Assembly (NCBI GenBank): GCA_048213135.1
Contig: PS015011.1
Location: forward strand, 22,308 to 63,765
Reading direction: 5' to 3'
Source: Reclinomonas americana ATCC 50394
Lineage: Eukaryota > Jakobida > Jakobea > Jakobida
Length of the DNA: 41,458 bases
The notes under the pieces are model-generated. The model was not told the DNA's origin. It saw only the letters and a program-made list of their open reading frames with translations, and did not search any database. The position numbers were made by a program, and so were the translations under genes. Each line of letters starts with the position of its first letter. Within the stretch, counting starts at the first letter, position 1. Shown here piece by piece: positions 21,829 through 33,417 of the stretch.

Positions 21829-23874
21829 TCAATCACCACCGGTGGGTGCGCCTTTTGCGTCCCACTTGATTTTCCTCGACGTGTCATTGGGTGCCTGCTT
21901 GAATTGCGGCGGTGCCAGCGGTCGCTTGAGCAAAACCGATGCCTGCCGATACATCGGTGCGTTCTGTTGCGAACTGCCTTGGCCCTGTAGCTGGGCGGCC
22001 ACATTCCGGAACGCATCGTTGACAAGAGCCACGCACTCGGCCGCCGACATGATGCACGTGACCACTGGTGGTCGTGCAAATGCGTCGATCGTCTTGACCA
22101 GGCTGCTCTTGAGCTGACCAGGTGCAGTGTTACCGTTGCGCTTGTCGAGGGCAGTGTGGGTGCTGCCGCGTCGCAATGTCTGAATCGCGACACGTCGAGC
22201 TTGCTCGTGCATGAGACGGTTCTGGTGGGGTTTTCGACAGAAATGTGCGTGAGACCACAACAGTTGAGTTGCCGACTTGAGCTGGTGGTGATCACTTACC
22301 GTCTCTGCGTTGACCAGCTCTCTCCGCCTTTCCACGTAGCGCATCATCTGACGGTGTGCCAGCCACCGCCGACGGCGGACGAATTCTTGCACACTGTTCT
22401 GTATGCATTCTCTGCGAAACAACAAGGTGAGTCCTTTTTTTCCAGTGGAGATCGGCGCGCGCGGGGGATAGCGTGACGCACGTGGTGACGAGGTGCAGCG
22501 GCGGCAATGGATTGAGCAGCTTGGCTCTGAAGGATCTTTCAAAGCTGCATGCATGAACATCGGAGAGAAAATGTCTGTCAGCAGGTGACCGCTGCGATAC
22601 ATGGAGGCCGAAGACGACACTGACCGGTCAAAATGCTTAAGGCCACTCTGCTCCAATAATGTCTTGAGTGGAATCTGTATGGTCGGGCGCGTCAGAGAAG
22701 AGCATGTGATGGAATGCACAAAAACACACACACACACACACATACACACCTGCGAATCGCAAGCCCAATCTGGCACTGGGTCTCTGTCTCGCGTTGCAGC
22801 CGATCGATGCAGCAGTTGAAGCAGACTCAATACCTTGATGTTGTTCAAGGCCGTTTGTGCGCGTCTGTACAATCAGCCGTGAGATGAGAGCAGCGCCACA
22901 CGCTTGCGCACGGTACGTAATGTGAACAAACCGTGAATGAATGAACGCCCGGATCGTTCGTTGCGCAAGACGCACTGTAGCAAGCACAGGAACTTCTGAG
23001 TAACCACCCTCACTCCCTCCCTCTCTGTCAACTGTGTACGCTGGTACCTCTCCGTAAAAACTTTTGCGCAGCAACCAGTGCGCGTCGTGCGAGGGCTGTC
23101 GCCCGCAAGAACCACCGAACCAGGACCAGCGCCTGCCGTTTTTTCTCAATGCGCTGATTCATCCGCTGTACCCAGAGCGCACTGCAGCAGTGGAACAAGA
23201 GTGAGTTTCACGCACATGGCACGCGGACTATGCATGCCCGGACGCACTCTTCGACGCCGTGCGGTTTGTGACCCAGTATTCGCTGGCGAACCAGCGGCCA
23301 GAACTGTTTCTGCAAGATGGTAGCTGCTCGTGTGCGCCTCCGTTCCACACAACGCACCGTCTCCGCGCGTACTTCCTGCGTGCGTGTGTGAGCAAGCGCG
23401 AAGATTTGCAACTCCAATCGCTCTGCGCTCACGCGCGCGCACGAAACGAGGAGGGCGGCAATCAGGGACTGGACACGCGAGGCAGCCGCTGCAGTGGTCA
23501 TCCACTGGCGCACCAGCTGCGCGTGTAGGTCACGATCAGGATTCCACCACATGTACGCTCTTATAATCTCTCTTGCACACTCACCGAGCGGTTCTTGATG
23601 CGATCTTTGAGCCGCTTGGAGGCTTCGACGGCCTGTGTGACCCGCGAGTCAGAAAAAATACTGCAAAGAGTGTGCAAGCAGCAACAGTGAAGACGAGCAG
23701 ACGCACCCGTTGCACTTTGTTGTCTACCGACTGAGCCAGTGCGGCGGCACGTCGCTCTTCTTCCACTAGCTGCTTATGACGCACGTCGGAAGCGTGCCGT
23801 GCCTGCGATTCGAGCTCCTCGTGCTGTGTGCCAGAATCAGCGTCAATGCATGCGACTCGTGCGCGTTACAATGG
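21829..23874 (-). CDS. Basic helical IQ-like protein, 5' end in gap, unrecognised
   Basis: Stop TGA at 21829-21831; the frame runs upstream into the 23875-24191 gap, so the start is missing. Exons in order encode a coiled coil (HEELESQARHASDVRHKQL, VEEERRAAALAQSVDNKVQR), AVEASKRLKDRIKNRS, and basic helices (LVRQWMTTAAAASRVQSL; TRAATILQKQFWPLVRQRI; QRIEKKRQALVLVRWFLRAT). Further on are NNIKVLSLLQLLHR, LKTLLEQSGLKHFDRS, SVQEFVRRRRWLAHRQMMRY and a C-terminal block ending RKIKWDAKGAPTGGD. Repeated Arg/Trp-rich helices with LQ/VQ-x3-R patterns resemble degenerate IQ motifs that bind calmodulin-like light chains, as in centrosomal or axonemal proteins. That is inference. Several splice phases (22900-23100) could not be resolved. 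Existence of a gene here is likely; function unknown. Confidence 0.5.
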
Positions 23875-24191
23875 NNNNNNNNNNNNNNNNNNNNNNNNNN
23901 NNNNNNNNNNNNNNNNNNNNNNNNNNNNNNNNNNNNNNNNNNNNNNNNNNNNNNNNNNNNNNNNNNNNNNNNNNNNNNNNNNNNNNNNNNNNNNNNNNNN
24001 NNNNNNNNNNNNNNNNNNNNNNNNNNNNNNNNNNNNNNNNNNNNNNNNNNNNNNNNNNNNNNNNNNNNNNNNNNNNNNNNNNNNNNNNNNNNNNNNNNNN
24101 NNNNNNNNNNNNNNNNNNNNNNNNNNNNNNNNNNNNNNNNNNNNNNNNNNNNNNNNNNNNNNNNNNNNNNNNNNNNNNNNNNNNNNNNNNN
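23875..24191. other. Assembly gap (317 N)
   Basis: Run of N that removes the 5' ends of two head-to-head genes: the IQ-like protein on the left (-) and the serine-rich coiled-coil protein on the right (+). Confidence 1.
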
Positions 24192-26192
24192 GTCACTCAT
24201 GGGCGTGGGCGATCGTCTCGCTTTCCGATTGCGGAGATCATCCATCTGAAGGAGGACGGGAAGCGCGAGTGGCAGCGAGTGCTGGGCGTGCGCTCGATGC
24301 CGGTGTCGCCGCGACAGGCGGCGACGCAGACGTTGGTGTTGCCAGAGATTCATCACAGTGTGTCTCCGCAGCGATCTGACACGTCGCGATCGCCGCTGCG
24401 GAGGCTGGATCGAGAGTACGGCGTTCCGTGTCTGTCGCCGTCGTGCGCACACGAGGTGCATCACGGTCGTCGGGAGCGCATGGACAAGTTGTTGGCGTGT
24501 CACTCGACATCCGTCTCTCCGCCACCCTCCTCGCGCATCAGTGGCCATCTAGAGCGTCCCAACCAGTTTGCGTATCACTCGTCGCCAGGCAGTGAGGTCG
24601 GAGGTGGCGAACACCGTGGTGCACGATTCGGCGTTCCACTGGATCCTTTATTTGGTGAGTGAGGGAGAGAAATCGCAACCGGGCCCGTATGTCGCGGCGC
24701 TGTCTCATACGATGTACACACAGGGCCTGTCATGTCGACGAGTGTGGATATTGAGGACTCGGCAGACCACGGCAGCATGGGCGGCGGGTCGGAATTCCGC
24801 GACTCTCACAATGGAGCGATAACGATGCGTTCGACCCGAGCAGCGGACGTGTCGACGGAAATCGATCGTGTGATGCGTTGCGTGACCAGACACTTGCATC
24901 GCGTGCATCATACTGTCGTGTGTAGCCTCACGTGCTGCGTGCATCGCGACAGACAACGCCAAGAATCTCGCACAAGATCTGCACGACAATTTGCAAAAAG
25001 TGCTGACGACCGACGCGTCGCACCGGCACGGACACGCTGCGCATTACGGTCAGCACGGTGCAATGTTTCATGCAGCACCGTGCCACTCGACTCATCTTGT
25101 GCGCAGGCAACTCGTCGCCACCAACGGAGGAGGACGATGACACGACCGATCAAGCATTCGCCAAGAAACCAGACTCGCCCTCGACGCTGCACGATCGCAT
25201 CAAGGCCACGATGAACGAGTATCGCAGCTCTCCAGAAAAGTTTGCCAAGCTCGTACAGCGAGTCGGTGAGTGTTGCCAGTGACGCGCGAACGATACTGCG
25301 TGCGTGTGTGTGTGTGTGGTCTCACAATGGCGCAGAGGAGTACGAGCGACAGGCGCAAGAAGAGCGACGGCAGAAGCTGCAAAGTGGAGTCAATTACCTG
25401 CAACAGAATGCCAAGGCTGCTGTCGATGCCGAATCCATGAAGAGACGGCGGGCACAGCTGGTGAGTNNNNNNNNNNNNNNNNNNNNNNNNNNNNNNNNNN
25501 NNNNNNNNNNNNNNNNNNNNNNNNNNNNNNNNNNNNNNNNNNNNNNNNNNNNNNNNNNNNNNNNNNNNNNNNNNNNNNNNNNNNNNNNNNNNNNNNNNNN
25601 NNNNNNNNNNNNNNNNNNNNNNNNNNNNNNNNNNNNNNNNNNNNNNNNNNNNNNNNNNNNNNNNNNNNNNNNNNNNNNNNNNNNNNNNNNNNNNNNNNNN
25701 NNNNNNNNNNNNNNNNNNNNNNNNNNNNNNNNNNNNNNNNNNNNNNNNNNNNNNNNNNNNNNNNNNNNNNNNNNNNNNNNNNNNNNNNNNNNNNNNNNNN
25801 NNNNNNNNNNNNNNNNNNNNNNNNNNNNNNNNNNNNNNNNNNNNNNNNNNNNNNNNNNNNNNNNNNNNNNNNNNNNNNNNNNNNNNNNNNNNNNNNNNNN
25901 NNNNNNNNNNNNNNNNNNNNNNNNNNNNNNNNNNNNNNNNNNNNNNNNNNNNNNNNNNNNNNNGACAGGCCGTTTGTGCTGCTCGTCACCAAAATGGAGA
26001 TCGTCAACCGCGACTGCCGTCGTCGGCACAGGCAACGACGGCAGTGCGGGCGACACCGATCGCGCGCTGTTGCGCCAGTTATCGACCTCTCTCCTCGCCT
26101 CCTGGTGCACCGTCAGGAACGACGATGACTCACCGTCGCGCCGACGCACCGCTGTGTGTGCGTTTCGTTTGTTGGTCACCAGCGAACAATGA
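24192..26192 (+). CDS. Ser/Pro-rich protein with C-terminal coiled coil, unrecognised, interrupted by gap
   Basis: The open frame enters from the gap: SSRFPIAEIIHLKEDGKREW, SMPVSPRQAATQTLVLP, then Ser/Pro/Arg-rich sequence to about 24653 followed by a gtgagt donor. Later exons encode PVMSTSVDIEDSADHGSMGG ... AADVSTEIDRVMRC (24728-24881), DNAKNLAQDLHDNLQKVLTT, an acidic stretch (PPTEEDDDTTDQAFAKK), LHDRIKATMNEYRSSPEKFA and a coiled coil EEYERQAQEERRQKLQSG ... AESMKRRRAQL that ends at a donor by the 25467-25963 gap. After the gap one frame (DTDRALLRQLSTSLLASW) stops at 26190-26192 and may be its last exon. No family recognised. It looks like a phospho-regulated scaffold protein, judged only from composition. 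Confidence 0.45.
25467..25963. other. Assembly gap (497 N)
   Basis: Run of N inside or at the end of the coiled-coil gene. The coding exon stops at a gtgagt donor right at its left edge. Confidence 1.
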
Positions 26193-26600
26193 GAGAAACC
26201 GCAGCGTGGTTCATTGTTGAGGAACGCACCTGCCAACATGTCACACGCGTGCGTCTCTCAATCTGTGTTGCTCTCGCAAGTATGTGCGACAACGCGTGCG
26301 ACAATTGCTAATAATCTTTTCTCGCGTGATATCGATGAAAATGGTGTTCGAAAGTGAACGCGCCTCGTGAATCCACCGCCCATGCAATGAACCGAATTCT
26401 CATATCATCATATCATGTTTTTCGTCGCGCGAGGTAATGTCTCTCCTTCTCTCTTTCTCTCCTTGTTCTCTCCTGTGAGACTCACACACACGTTCTTGTT
26501 CATTCCTTCGTCCGATGTCTTTTCTCTCTGAGTATGTGTCTGTGTGTGTGGGAGAGAAAGAGCACGTGTGGCCGTTGTTCACAGCGTTCGTTTGTCTCAT
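26193..26600. other. Probable intergenic or 5' region, no clear gene
   Basis: AT-richer than its surroundings (for example the ATATCATCATATCATG stretch at 26401-26416), with pyrimidine and CT/GT tracts. An ATG at 26238 (MSHACVSQSVLLSQ followed by a GTATGT donor) could be a first exon of the next plus-strand gene. The reverse strand also has an ATG (26239) into a short frame with poor composition. Nothing else supported. Confidence 0.4.
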
Positions 26601-26621
26601 GTGTGTCGCAGCTGCTTCCAC

Positions 26622-27182
26622 TAACGTTCCACTGACGCGGTTGATGGTGAGTACGTGTGTGTGTTCATATGACAATGAGTGAGAAGAAAGGTGCTGTCTG
26701 AGCTCTGTCCTCGGACACTGACACACGCGCACAGTGTTCCGCCTCGTGGTCTCTCCCACTAATGGCCAAGGTCACTGTGATACCAGCGACGGCGGAGAGC
26801 GACACTGTCAAGTCTCCTTCTTCTTCTTCTTCACAATCATCACCAACTCCGATCGCCTGTCGTCCTCTCAATGCCGTGCAACCACAATCAATGTCACTTG
26901 CCGCACTACTGCAGCTGACCGACGCAGACACGGGCACTTTACAGATGAATTCGTTGGTGGTCTGTCGCGTGTCGGGAGCGGTCAAGTTGCGTTATGCTCA
27001 CTGATGGTTGCCGAGAGCGGCGATGGCTAAACTGTGCATTCCTTTGCCTGCTGTGCTGCTGCTGCAGTGCACAGGGCGAGGCCACGTTGAATGCCAAGGA
27101 GGCGCGTCACTTGCGTGTGTCGCAGGAAGCCATGTTGTCACGAACACCCTCCTCCGAAGGCTCCGCCTCCTCTGCCACATAG
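26622..27182 (+). CDS. Unrecognised small protein, spliced, 3' part
   Basis: In-phase segments after a gtcgcag acceptor: ASTNVPLTRLM, a gtgagt intron, then ASWSLPLMAKVTVIPATAES, Ser-rich sequence, and MSLAALLQLTDADTGTLQMN SLVVCRVSG (26892-26980). A further exon after gtgcacag reads GEATLNAKEARHLRVSQEAM LSRTPSSEGSASSAT, stop 27180-27182. The unspliced alternative ends at 27002-27004 (AVKLRYAH*), beginning with ATG 26762. The charged helix of the last exon and the Ser/Thr-Pro tail look coding, but no domain is recognised. The start is unknown, possibly 26238. It ends about 190 nt from the stop of the convergent IWS1 gene. Confidence 0.4.
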
Positions 27183-27370
27183 TCCTCCTCCCCCTCGCAA
27201 CCCGGCTACTCTGTACTACACTCTTCTCTCCTCTCTGTCCCCCGCGCACCTTGCCCGTGCGACTTACGCGCTGTTGTTGTGCTTCATTCTGATTCGTGTA
27301 AAGTATTTGTGATGTTTTGCTGCATTTTTGTCGCACTGGAAGAAAGAGAAAACGCGACCAGAGGCAGCGT

Positions 27371-29695
27371 TCAGTCGTGTCCCGCGATCTTCACGACTCG
27401 TGCCTGTAGCCGTTGGCTGCCTGTACGTGCCTTGTTCATGGTCTTCTCCAGCTCGGACTCGCCGTCCCTCGAGGCGTTCGGACTGCGGGGCGGTCAGCAG
27501 GATCAACAATAGCGACGACGACGACCACCACACCCACGCACCGATGGCGAATCTTTGGTCGCTCCTCGTCGTTGGCGTCGTACGTGCGCAAGTTGCTCGG
27601 CAGATCGAGCACCAGTCGCGTCCACTTTTCCTTGATCCGCTCCGCCGTACGCTTGTTGGCCTCCGTCTCGCGCGGGTGACGCGAGTACAGATTCACCAGC
27701 ACGCCGATGCGCGAGTCCTTCAAAAAGTCGTCGCGAATGCCCATGGAATCGCCCTGATCACCCGGCCGTTGTTCAGTGTCGTCGCCCTCGCACGGCAAGT
27801 CAAGCAGGATGCGCAGAATGCAGGTGCGCAGGCTGAGCGGCGGCAGCGACTTGTCCTTGGCGTTCGGCTTTAGCCAGTCGAACAGCGCCGACAGTAGTGC
27901 GTTCTGCAGCAGCGGTCCGACGAAACGCGGACTGTGGACGAGAGTGAGTGAATTGACACGTGAAGGAAAAAAGCACACATGCAGAGAGAGGTGAGCATGC
28001 ACTCAACTTGCGGACGTACTGCTCCAACTTTGACAGCAGTCGCTCCTTGTGAATCGCTGGCTTGCCCTCTGCATTCAGGCGCTCGTCGGTCTGCTGCGCC
28101 ACTTGCATTTCCTTGATGAAACGAGAGGCCTATGGCAGGGGTGAGACATCAATGATTGCGCATCTCACATCGCACTCGCACATACCGCCTGCACGTAGGA
28201 CTCGCGTTTGGGGGCCAGATCGGTGACTCGCCGCTTGATGTACGCCGTCACCTCGTCCTCCTCCTTCTTCTCTGTGGGCACACATACTCGCGTGAGGCCA
28301 CGTGCCTGCGGTGTGAGAGAGGCACACGCGTGCACTCTGACGCACTCTGCGACTTCTCCACCGGCTGCTCCGCAATCGCACTGTCAATGTTGATGCGCTT
28401 TCGCCGCCGGCCGACACCCTTCTCTTGTTCGTCGTCGCCACTCTCCTCCTCGCCAATCTCATCGTCGTCCTCGTCCTCGTCGCCAGACTTCTTTCGCCGG
28501 CGCCGCTTGCCTTGCGTCTCTCGCTCCTCGTCCATTTCGGCATCCATCGCAGTCTGCTCGGCCTCCATCGCCACACGCTGCACAGCGACACTGTGAGTCT
28601 TCCTCACACACGCACACACGCGCACAGCAGCAACAGCCATTGCACCTCCTGCACGAATCGCTCGACGGCCTTCTTGAACAGCGACTTGTACTCGTGCTTG
28701 ATCTTGTGCTTGAGGTGCTTCAAGTGGCTAATCACCATGTCGCGCACCGTCGACCGATTCACCGTCGTCAAATCCTCCAGCTCATACACCACCTCGCGAG
28801 TGACCTCTTCGATCTGTCGCTTGTCGAGCTCCTCGTCGTTCTCCTCCTCCTGCAGAGCCGCCGGCCGTTCCGCCTTGCCCTGCTTCTTCAGCTTCTTCAA
28901 CTTTTTCAGCTTCGACGACAGACTCTCGTCGTCGCCATCTCCCTCGCCCTCCTCGTCCTCTCCATCGCCATCACCACTCTGGCACACCGTTCAGCAAGGA
29001 CGACACACATACAGAGAGAGAGAGAGAGAGAGAGAGAGCATGCAACTCACCTTTTGTCGTTTCCTAGGTGGCTCATCATCGTCGTCGCCAAACAACTCGT
29101 CATCGTCGTCGCCCTCGCCCTCGTCGCTCTTCTTTGCGCCCTTGCTCAACTTGCGCCTCTTTTCCTGTGTCTTTTCACCTTCTCCACTGCCACTGTCATC
29201 GTCATCGCTGTCGGCAGCAGCCTTGGATCGCTTTCTCAGCTGCACTCACACATACACATCGTGAGCAGTGTGGTGTGTGTGTGTGTGCGTGTGCGTGTGC
29301 GTGTCTTGCTCACCAGTCGCTTCTTCTTCTCCTTGGGTGCATCGTCGTCCTCTTCTTCATCCTCCTCCTCCTCGTCTTCTCCACTGGCCACTTTGAAATC
29401 GCCATCGGCCTCCTCATCTTCATCGTCGTGCTCGCCTGCAAGCATGCACACACACATGTACGCACATGTGAGAACAAAGGACAGCGTACACTGCTATGTG
29501 TCTGTGTGCGTGTGANNNNNNNNNNNNNNNNNNNNNNNNNNNNNNNNNNNNNNNGAGAGAGGGAAACGCACCAAACAGGTCGTTGTACGCGTTCGACTCT
29601 GCAAACGATCACACACACACATGAGCGCGTTGAGTGATCTCACACACTCTTGCACACACACATGCACACACACACACACCGCCACCGCTTTCCAT
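27371..29695 (-). CDS. IWS1: IWS1/Spn1 transcription elongation factor, with acidic N-terminus and DEK_C-like segment
   Basis: Partner of Spt6 and elongating RNA polymerase II. Start ATG 29695: MESGG joins in phase to ESNAYNDLFG after a GT-repeat intron. The N-terminal half is acidic and Lys-rich, with a second DDELFGDDDDE motif (about 29075-29105), similar to short FG-type peptides that bind TFIIS N-terminal domains. At 28650-28830 a helical segment (IEEVTREVVYELEDL, TTVNRSTVRDMVISHL, HEYKSLFKKAVERFVQE) resembles a DEK_C domain. Basic RRRKRINIDSAIAEQ follows. The conserved TFIIS-N-like core is at 27600-28080: LLSALFDWLKPNAKDKSLPP, LRTCILRILLDLP, FLKDSRIGVLVNLYSRHPRE, NKRTAERIKEKWTRLVLDL. The tail ELEKTMNKARTGSQRLQARV VKIAGHD* matches the usual IWS1 ending; TGA at 27371-27373. 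An N-run at 29516-29554 falls in an intron region. Confidence 0.92.
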
Positions 29696-29927
29696 GACTG
29701 CAATGAGCGCGTGACGGATTGGAGAAGGAAGAAGGACGCGCGGACAACACTTGAGCAGCCCGTCACTCTAAGTTCATTTGCGTTGCACAGTGTGGGAGAA
29801 GCCACCCAGCACGCACATACACACACACACACACCCATCATCAAAATCACCAACACCCACCACGCAGTACGCGTCTCCACAGAAGAAAAAAATACAAAAA
29901 CCACTCTCGAGTGCAAATCACAACGCG

Positions 29928-32900
29928 CTACGTTGGCGAGTAGCGCATGCTGTGCGAACGAGGTGATCGGCCTGGCGACAAGCTGGCCAGCGAGTGCGGC
30001 GGCAGTGGCTTGCCGGCGACCGCGTCGTCGTGGATGCGCTTCTGACGCTGCCACTCCCTCTGCTTGTTCCACGCATCCGACAACAAAAAGGTGGTCTCCA
30101 TCTTGCGTCGCATCTGCGCGTCGCGCTCGGCCAGCATACTGTGCAACAGTTATCGAATATGAGCATGCACGTNNNNNNNNNNNNNNNNNNNNNNNNNNNN
30201 NNNNNNNNNNNNNNNNNNNNNNNNNNNNNNNNNNNNNNNNNNNNNNNNNNNNNNNNNNNNNNNNNNNNNNNNNNNNNNNNNNNNNNNNNNNNNNNNNNNN
30301 NNNNNNNNNNNNNNNNNNNNNNNNNNNNNNNNNNNNNNNNNNNNNNNNNNNNNNNNNNNNNNNNNNNNNNNNNNNNNNNNNNNNNNNNNNNNNNNNNNNN
30401 NNNNNNNNNNNNNNNNNNNNNNNNNNNNNNNNNNNNNNNNNNNNNNNNNNNNNNNNNNNNNNNNNNNNNNNNNNNNNNNNNNNNNNNNNNNNNNNNNNNN
30501 NNNNNNNNNNNNNNNNNNNNNNNNNNNNNNNNNNNNNNNNNNNNNNNNNNNNNNNNNNNNNNNNNNNNNNNNNNNNNNNNNNNNNNNNNNNNNNNNNNNN
30601 NNNNNNNNNNNNNNNNNNNNNNNNNNNNNNNNNNNNNNNNNNNNNNNNNNNNNNNNNNNNNNNNNNNNNNNNNNNNNNNNNNNNNNNNNNNNNNNNNNNN
30701 NNNNNNNNNNNNNNNNNNNNNNNNNNNNNNNNNNNNNNNNNNNNNNNNNNNNNNNNNNNNNNNNNNNNNNNNNNNNNNNNNNNNNNNNNNNNNNNNNNNN
30801 NNNNNNNNNNNNNNGGACGGGAGACAGCCAACACCACACCACGGGACGCAACTCGGCGTTGGCCTGCTGGATCTCCTGCAAGTCGGCGAGCACCTCGGCC
30901 TCGCGTTCAGCATACAGACGGTTCTTCTTGTCTTGGATCTGCTGTTGTAGCTGCTTGCGATGGTAGGCGCGGTGCGAGTGGGCGTCGTCCGGAGCAGGCG
31001 GCTCCACTGGGAACGCGGTGATATCGCGGTCCAAATCGATGGCGTGCGGTGCCCGTTGCACTTGCACCGACGCCAATCGCTGTCCCTCCCGCTCGCGCAT
31101 CTGCGCCTGCAGGAAGCGTCGGTGGTCGTCCTGGACTTTGCGACGCGACTCGCGATTCGCAGCATCCACACGACGGGTGATTTCCAGCTGCGATTGCTCC
31201 TGTTGACGCACGTGCACAAGTTAGCAAGGGTCGTCACTGCCGAGCCGGCGACATGTAGAGTGACTTGCCTGTTTCATGTAGTAGTCGTCTTCCTGGAACT
31301 CCTTCGCCAGCGTGTCCTCGTACCGCTTGAACGCCTCCTCCATGGCAGCATCTGTGGGACGTCAAAAAGAAGAAGTAGACGTCAGACGGGTGGCCACGAA
31401 ACACAGGAGAACACAAGACGAGACGCAACGCATCGCGGTGCTGCTGACACCTCGGCCAATGCTGTTCTTCATGGCCATGGACGGCAAGTTGGCCGCCAGA
31501 GTGTACGACGCACCGCCGACGGAGCCAGACGACGAGCGATTCGAGTGCGGAGAGGCCAGGCCGGGCCGACCGGGGGCGGTGACTGCGCGAGGAATGTCCA
31601 GTGATCCGACACGCGTCGCACCGTGCGGCGGCGTCATCGGGGCCAACTGCGGACTCGATTGCCGCACAGCCGAGGCGCCATTCTGCGCATCAACACACGC
31701 ACCGAAAAATAGTGAGCAACGACAACTTTGTGTCACAAACACAAAACGAGCAACGCGCACTCTTCTGTCCACCCAGTCCTTGCCGTGCTTGGCCAGCAGG
31801 TCTCTCTCCAGCTGCTCAAACTCGCTGTCGAGCTGCCGTCGTCTTCTCTCCTGTGCTTCGGCCTTGCTCAATGCCACCGGACTGTACTCTTGCACCTGTG
31901 GCCACACGAAATGAGCGACACGATCACGAGGCTGCGCGTAACCACCGCGCAAACACACACCTGGTGCATCAACTCGCCACGCGAGGTCTCCGTGAGATCG
32001 CGAGCGCGACGATCCAGCTCCTCCTCGTCCGTGTATGGCCAGTGGTCGTGCTTCTCGTGTCGCTTCTCGGCGTCGCGGCGAGCGGCAGCCTCGCGCTTCT
32101 GGTGCACCACATGCTGATTGTAGCTCAAGTCCTGCTGCGACACATTGGCGGCCTCCAGTCGCTTCCGCCTTTCGTAGTCGAGGGCGGCCAACACACTGCG
32201 CTGCGTCGACTCGTGCTCCGCTCTCTTGTCGCCATCGTCGCGGTGGCCGGGGCGGGCATCCTCGCGCGCGACCAGCGACTGCGACAGCAGCGACGAGCGC
32301 TTCGTCGGACTGCCGGGAGTGCCGAGTCGCGGCGGACCACCACGCGTTCTCGGTCGTGGCGACGTTTCACCGCCGTTGCTTGCTGCTGCTGCTGCTGCTG
32401 ATGGGGCAGATGCAGACGCACCGTTTCCATTCGACGCCCCAGCCGCCTTGGGAGACTCGATCGTGGCGTGATCGCCGTGCACGGTGAGCACATTGAGTGC
32501 GCCGGAACCGTTGCCTCCCTCATTGAGTTGCACGTGCTGGCGGCGACCGTGCGCAGGCGAGGCACGTGGAGGCGACACTCTCGACGGCGACACGTTGCCG
32601 CCACCACCGCCACCGGCCAGTCGACCGCTGCGTGAGGGTGGCGGTTGCATGATTTGACCATTGCCGGCGCCTGGCGGCAACGACAGGGTGGCGATCGGAG
32701 TCATGGTGGAGGCGCCGGTGCTTCCGCTGGCGCCCCCCGAAGCCACCTGCGGTGTCGTCAGGGCGTCCCGGTTGAACTCGTCGGTGTATGTGGTGCTCGG
32801 TACGAACTCCACAATCGCGTGCTCGCCCTTGATGGAGCCCATGCCACCGAGATCGATATTGATCTTCTTCCCGGACGACAGCACCTGCACAAAAACACGA

Positions 32901-33417
32901 ACACACGGTTGTGTGAGCGGCGTTGGGGAGGGCAGAGACGAGTGCGGACCACTGACCTCGCCCAATCGCTGCACAAACTGTCGCAACGCGGCCACAATCG
33001 TGTCCTTCTTGATCTGACTCTGCTGCGAAATCGCAAACGTGTTCACCTCGGCCATCGGCATCTCATTCGTCACGTGTGGCCTGTTGTGCAACCGCAGCGC
33101 GTGCGCCTGCGCAAACGCTTCGCTGATCACAAACAGCGGATTGCGCTTCGTGGTCTCGCCGGCCACGTTGCGAACGCGCTGCACGACAAACTTGCCCATG
33201 CCCGGCAAGATCACGCCCTGTGTCGCGCGATGAGCACATCGCGCCCTCCCCGCTCATCATCACCAAATCACACGCCCCGCACCTTTTGCAGCGCCAGTTG
33301 CCGCTTGACAAACGCAAAGGTGGCCTCGAAGACACTGCGATATGTGTTCTCGTCGATCTTCATGAGACGCGACCGAGCCGCACACTCGCGCATGAGATCG
33401 TCCATGGAGTACGCCAT
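29928..33417 (-). CDS. CCDC81-like protein: eukaryotic HU-type DNA-binding-fold domain plus long coiled coil
   Basis: ATG 33417 (MAYSMDDLMRECAARSRLMK) leads to an HU-fold unit as in human CCDC81: FEATFAFVKRQLALQKVRGV, ILPGMGKFVVQRVRN, KRNPLFVISEAFAQAHAL. A second half follows: TFAISQQSQIKKDTIVAALR QFVQRLGE, VLSSGKKINIDLGGMGSI, HAIVEFVPSTTYTDEF. The middle (32230-32750) is Gly/Ser/Pro-rich and likely disordered. From about 32200 down it becomes charged coiled coil (ALDYERRKRLEAANVSQQDL, YTDEEELDRRARDLTETS, QERRRRQLDSEFEQLERDLL, FKRYEDTLAKEFQEDDYYM, QQIQDKKNRLYAEREAEVLA). A gap (30173-30814) hides part. The last exon (QMRRKMETTFLLSDAWNKQR ... SLSPGRSPRSHSMRYSPT*) stops at 29928-29930. The human homologue is a centrosome/cilium-associated protein of poorly known role; a basal-body role here is inference. 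Confidence 0.8.
30173..30814. other. Assembly gap (642 N)
   Basis: Run of N inside the 3' half of the CCDC81-like gene, between the EVLADLQEIQQANAELR exon and the SMLAERDAQMRRKMETT exon. Confidence 1.

Noticed and set aside
28425-29637. Long plus-strand Ser/Leu/Val-rich ORFs (up to 291 residues)
   Set aside because: Antisense of the acidic/Lys-rich IWS1 exons; they read straight across IWS1 introns and GT repeats.
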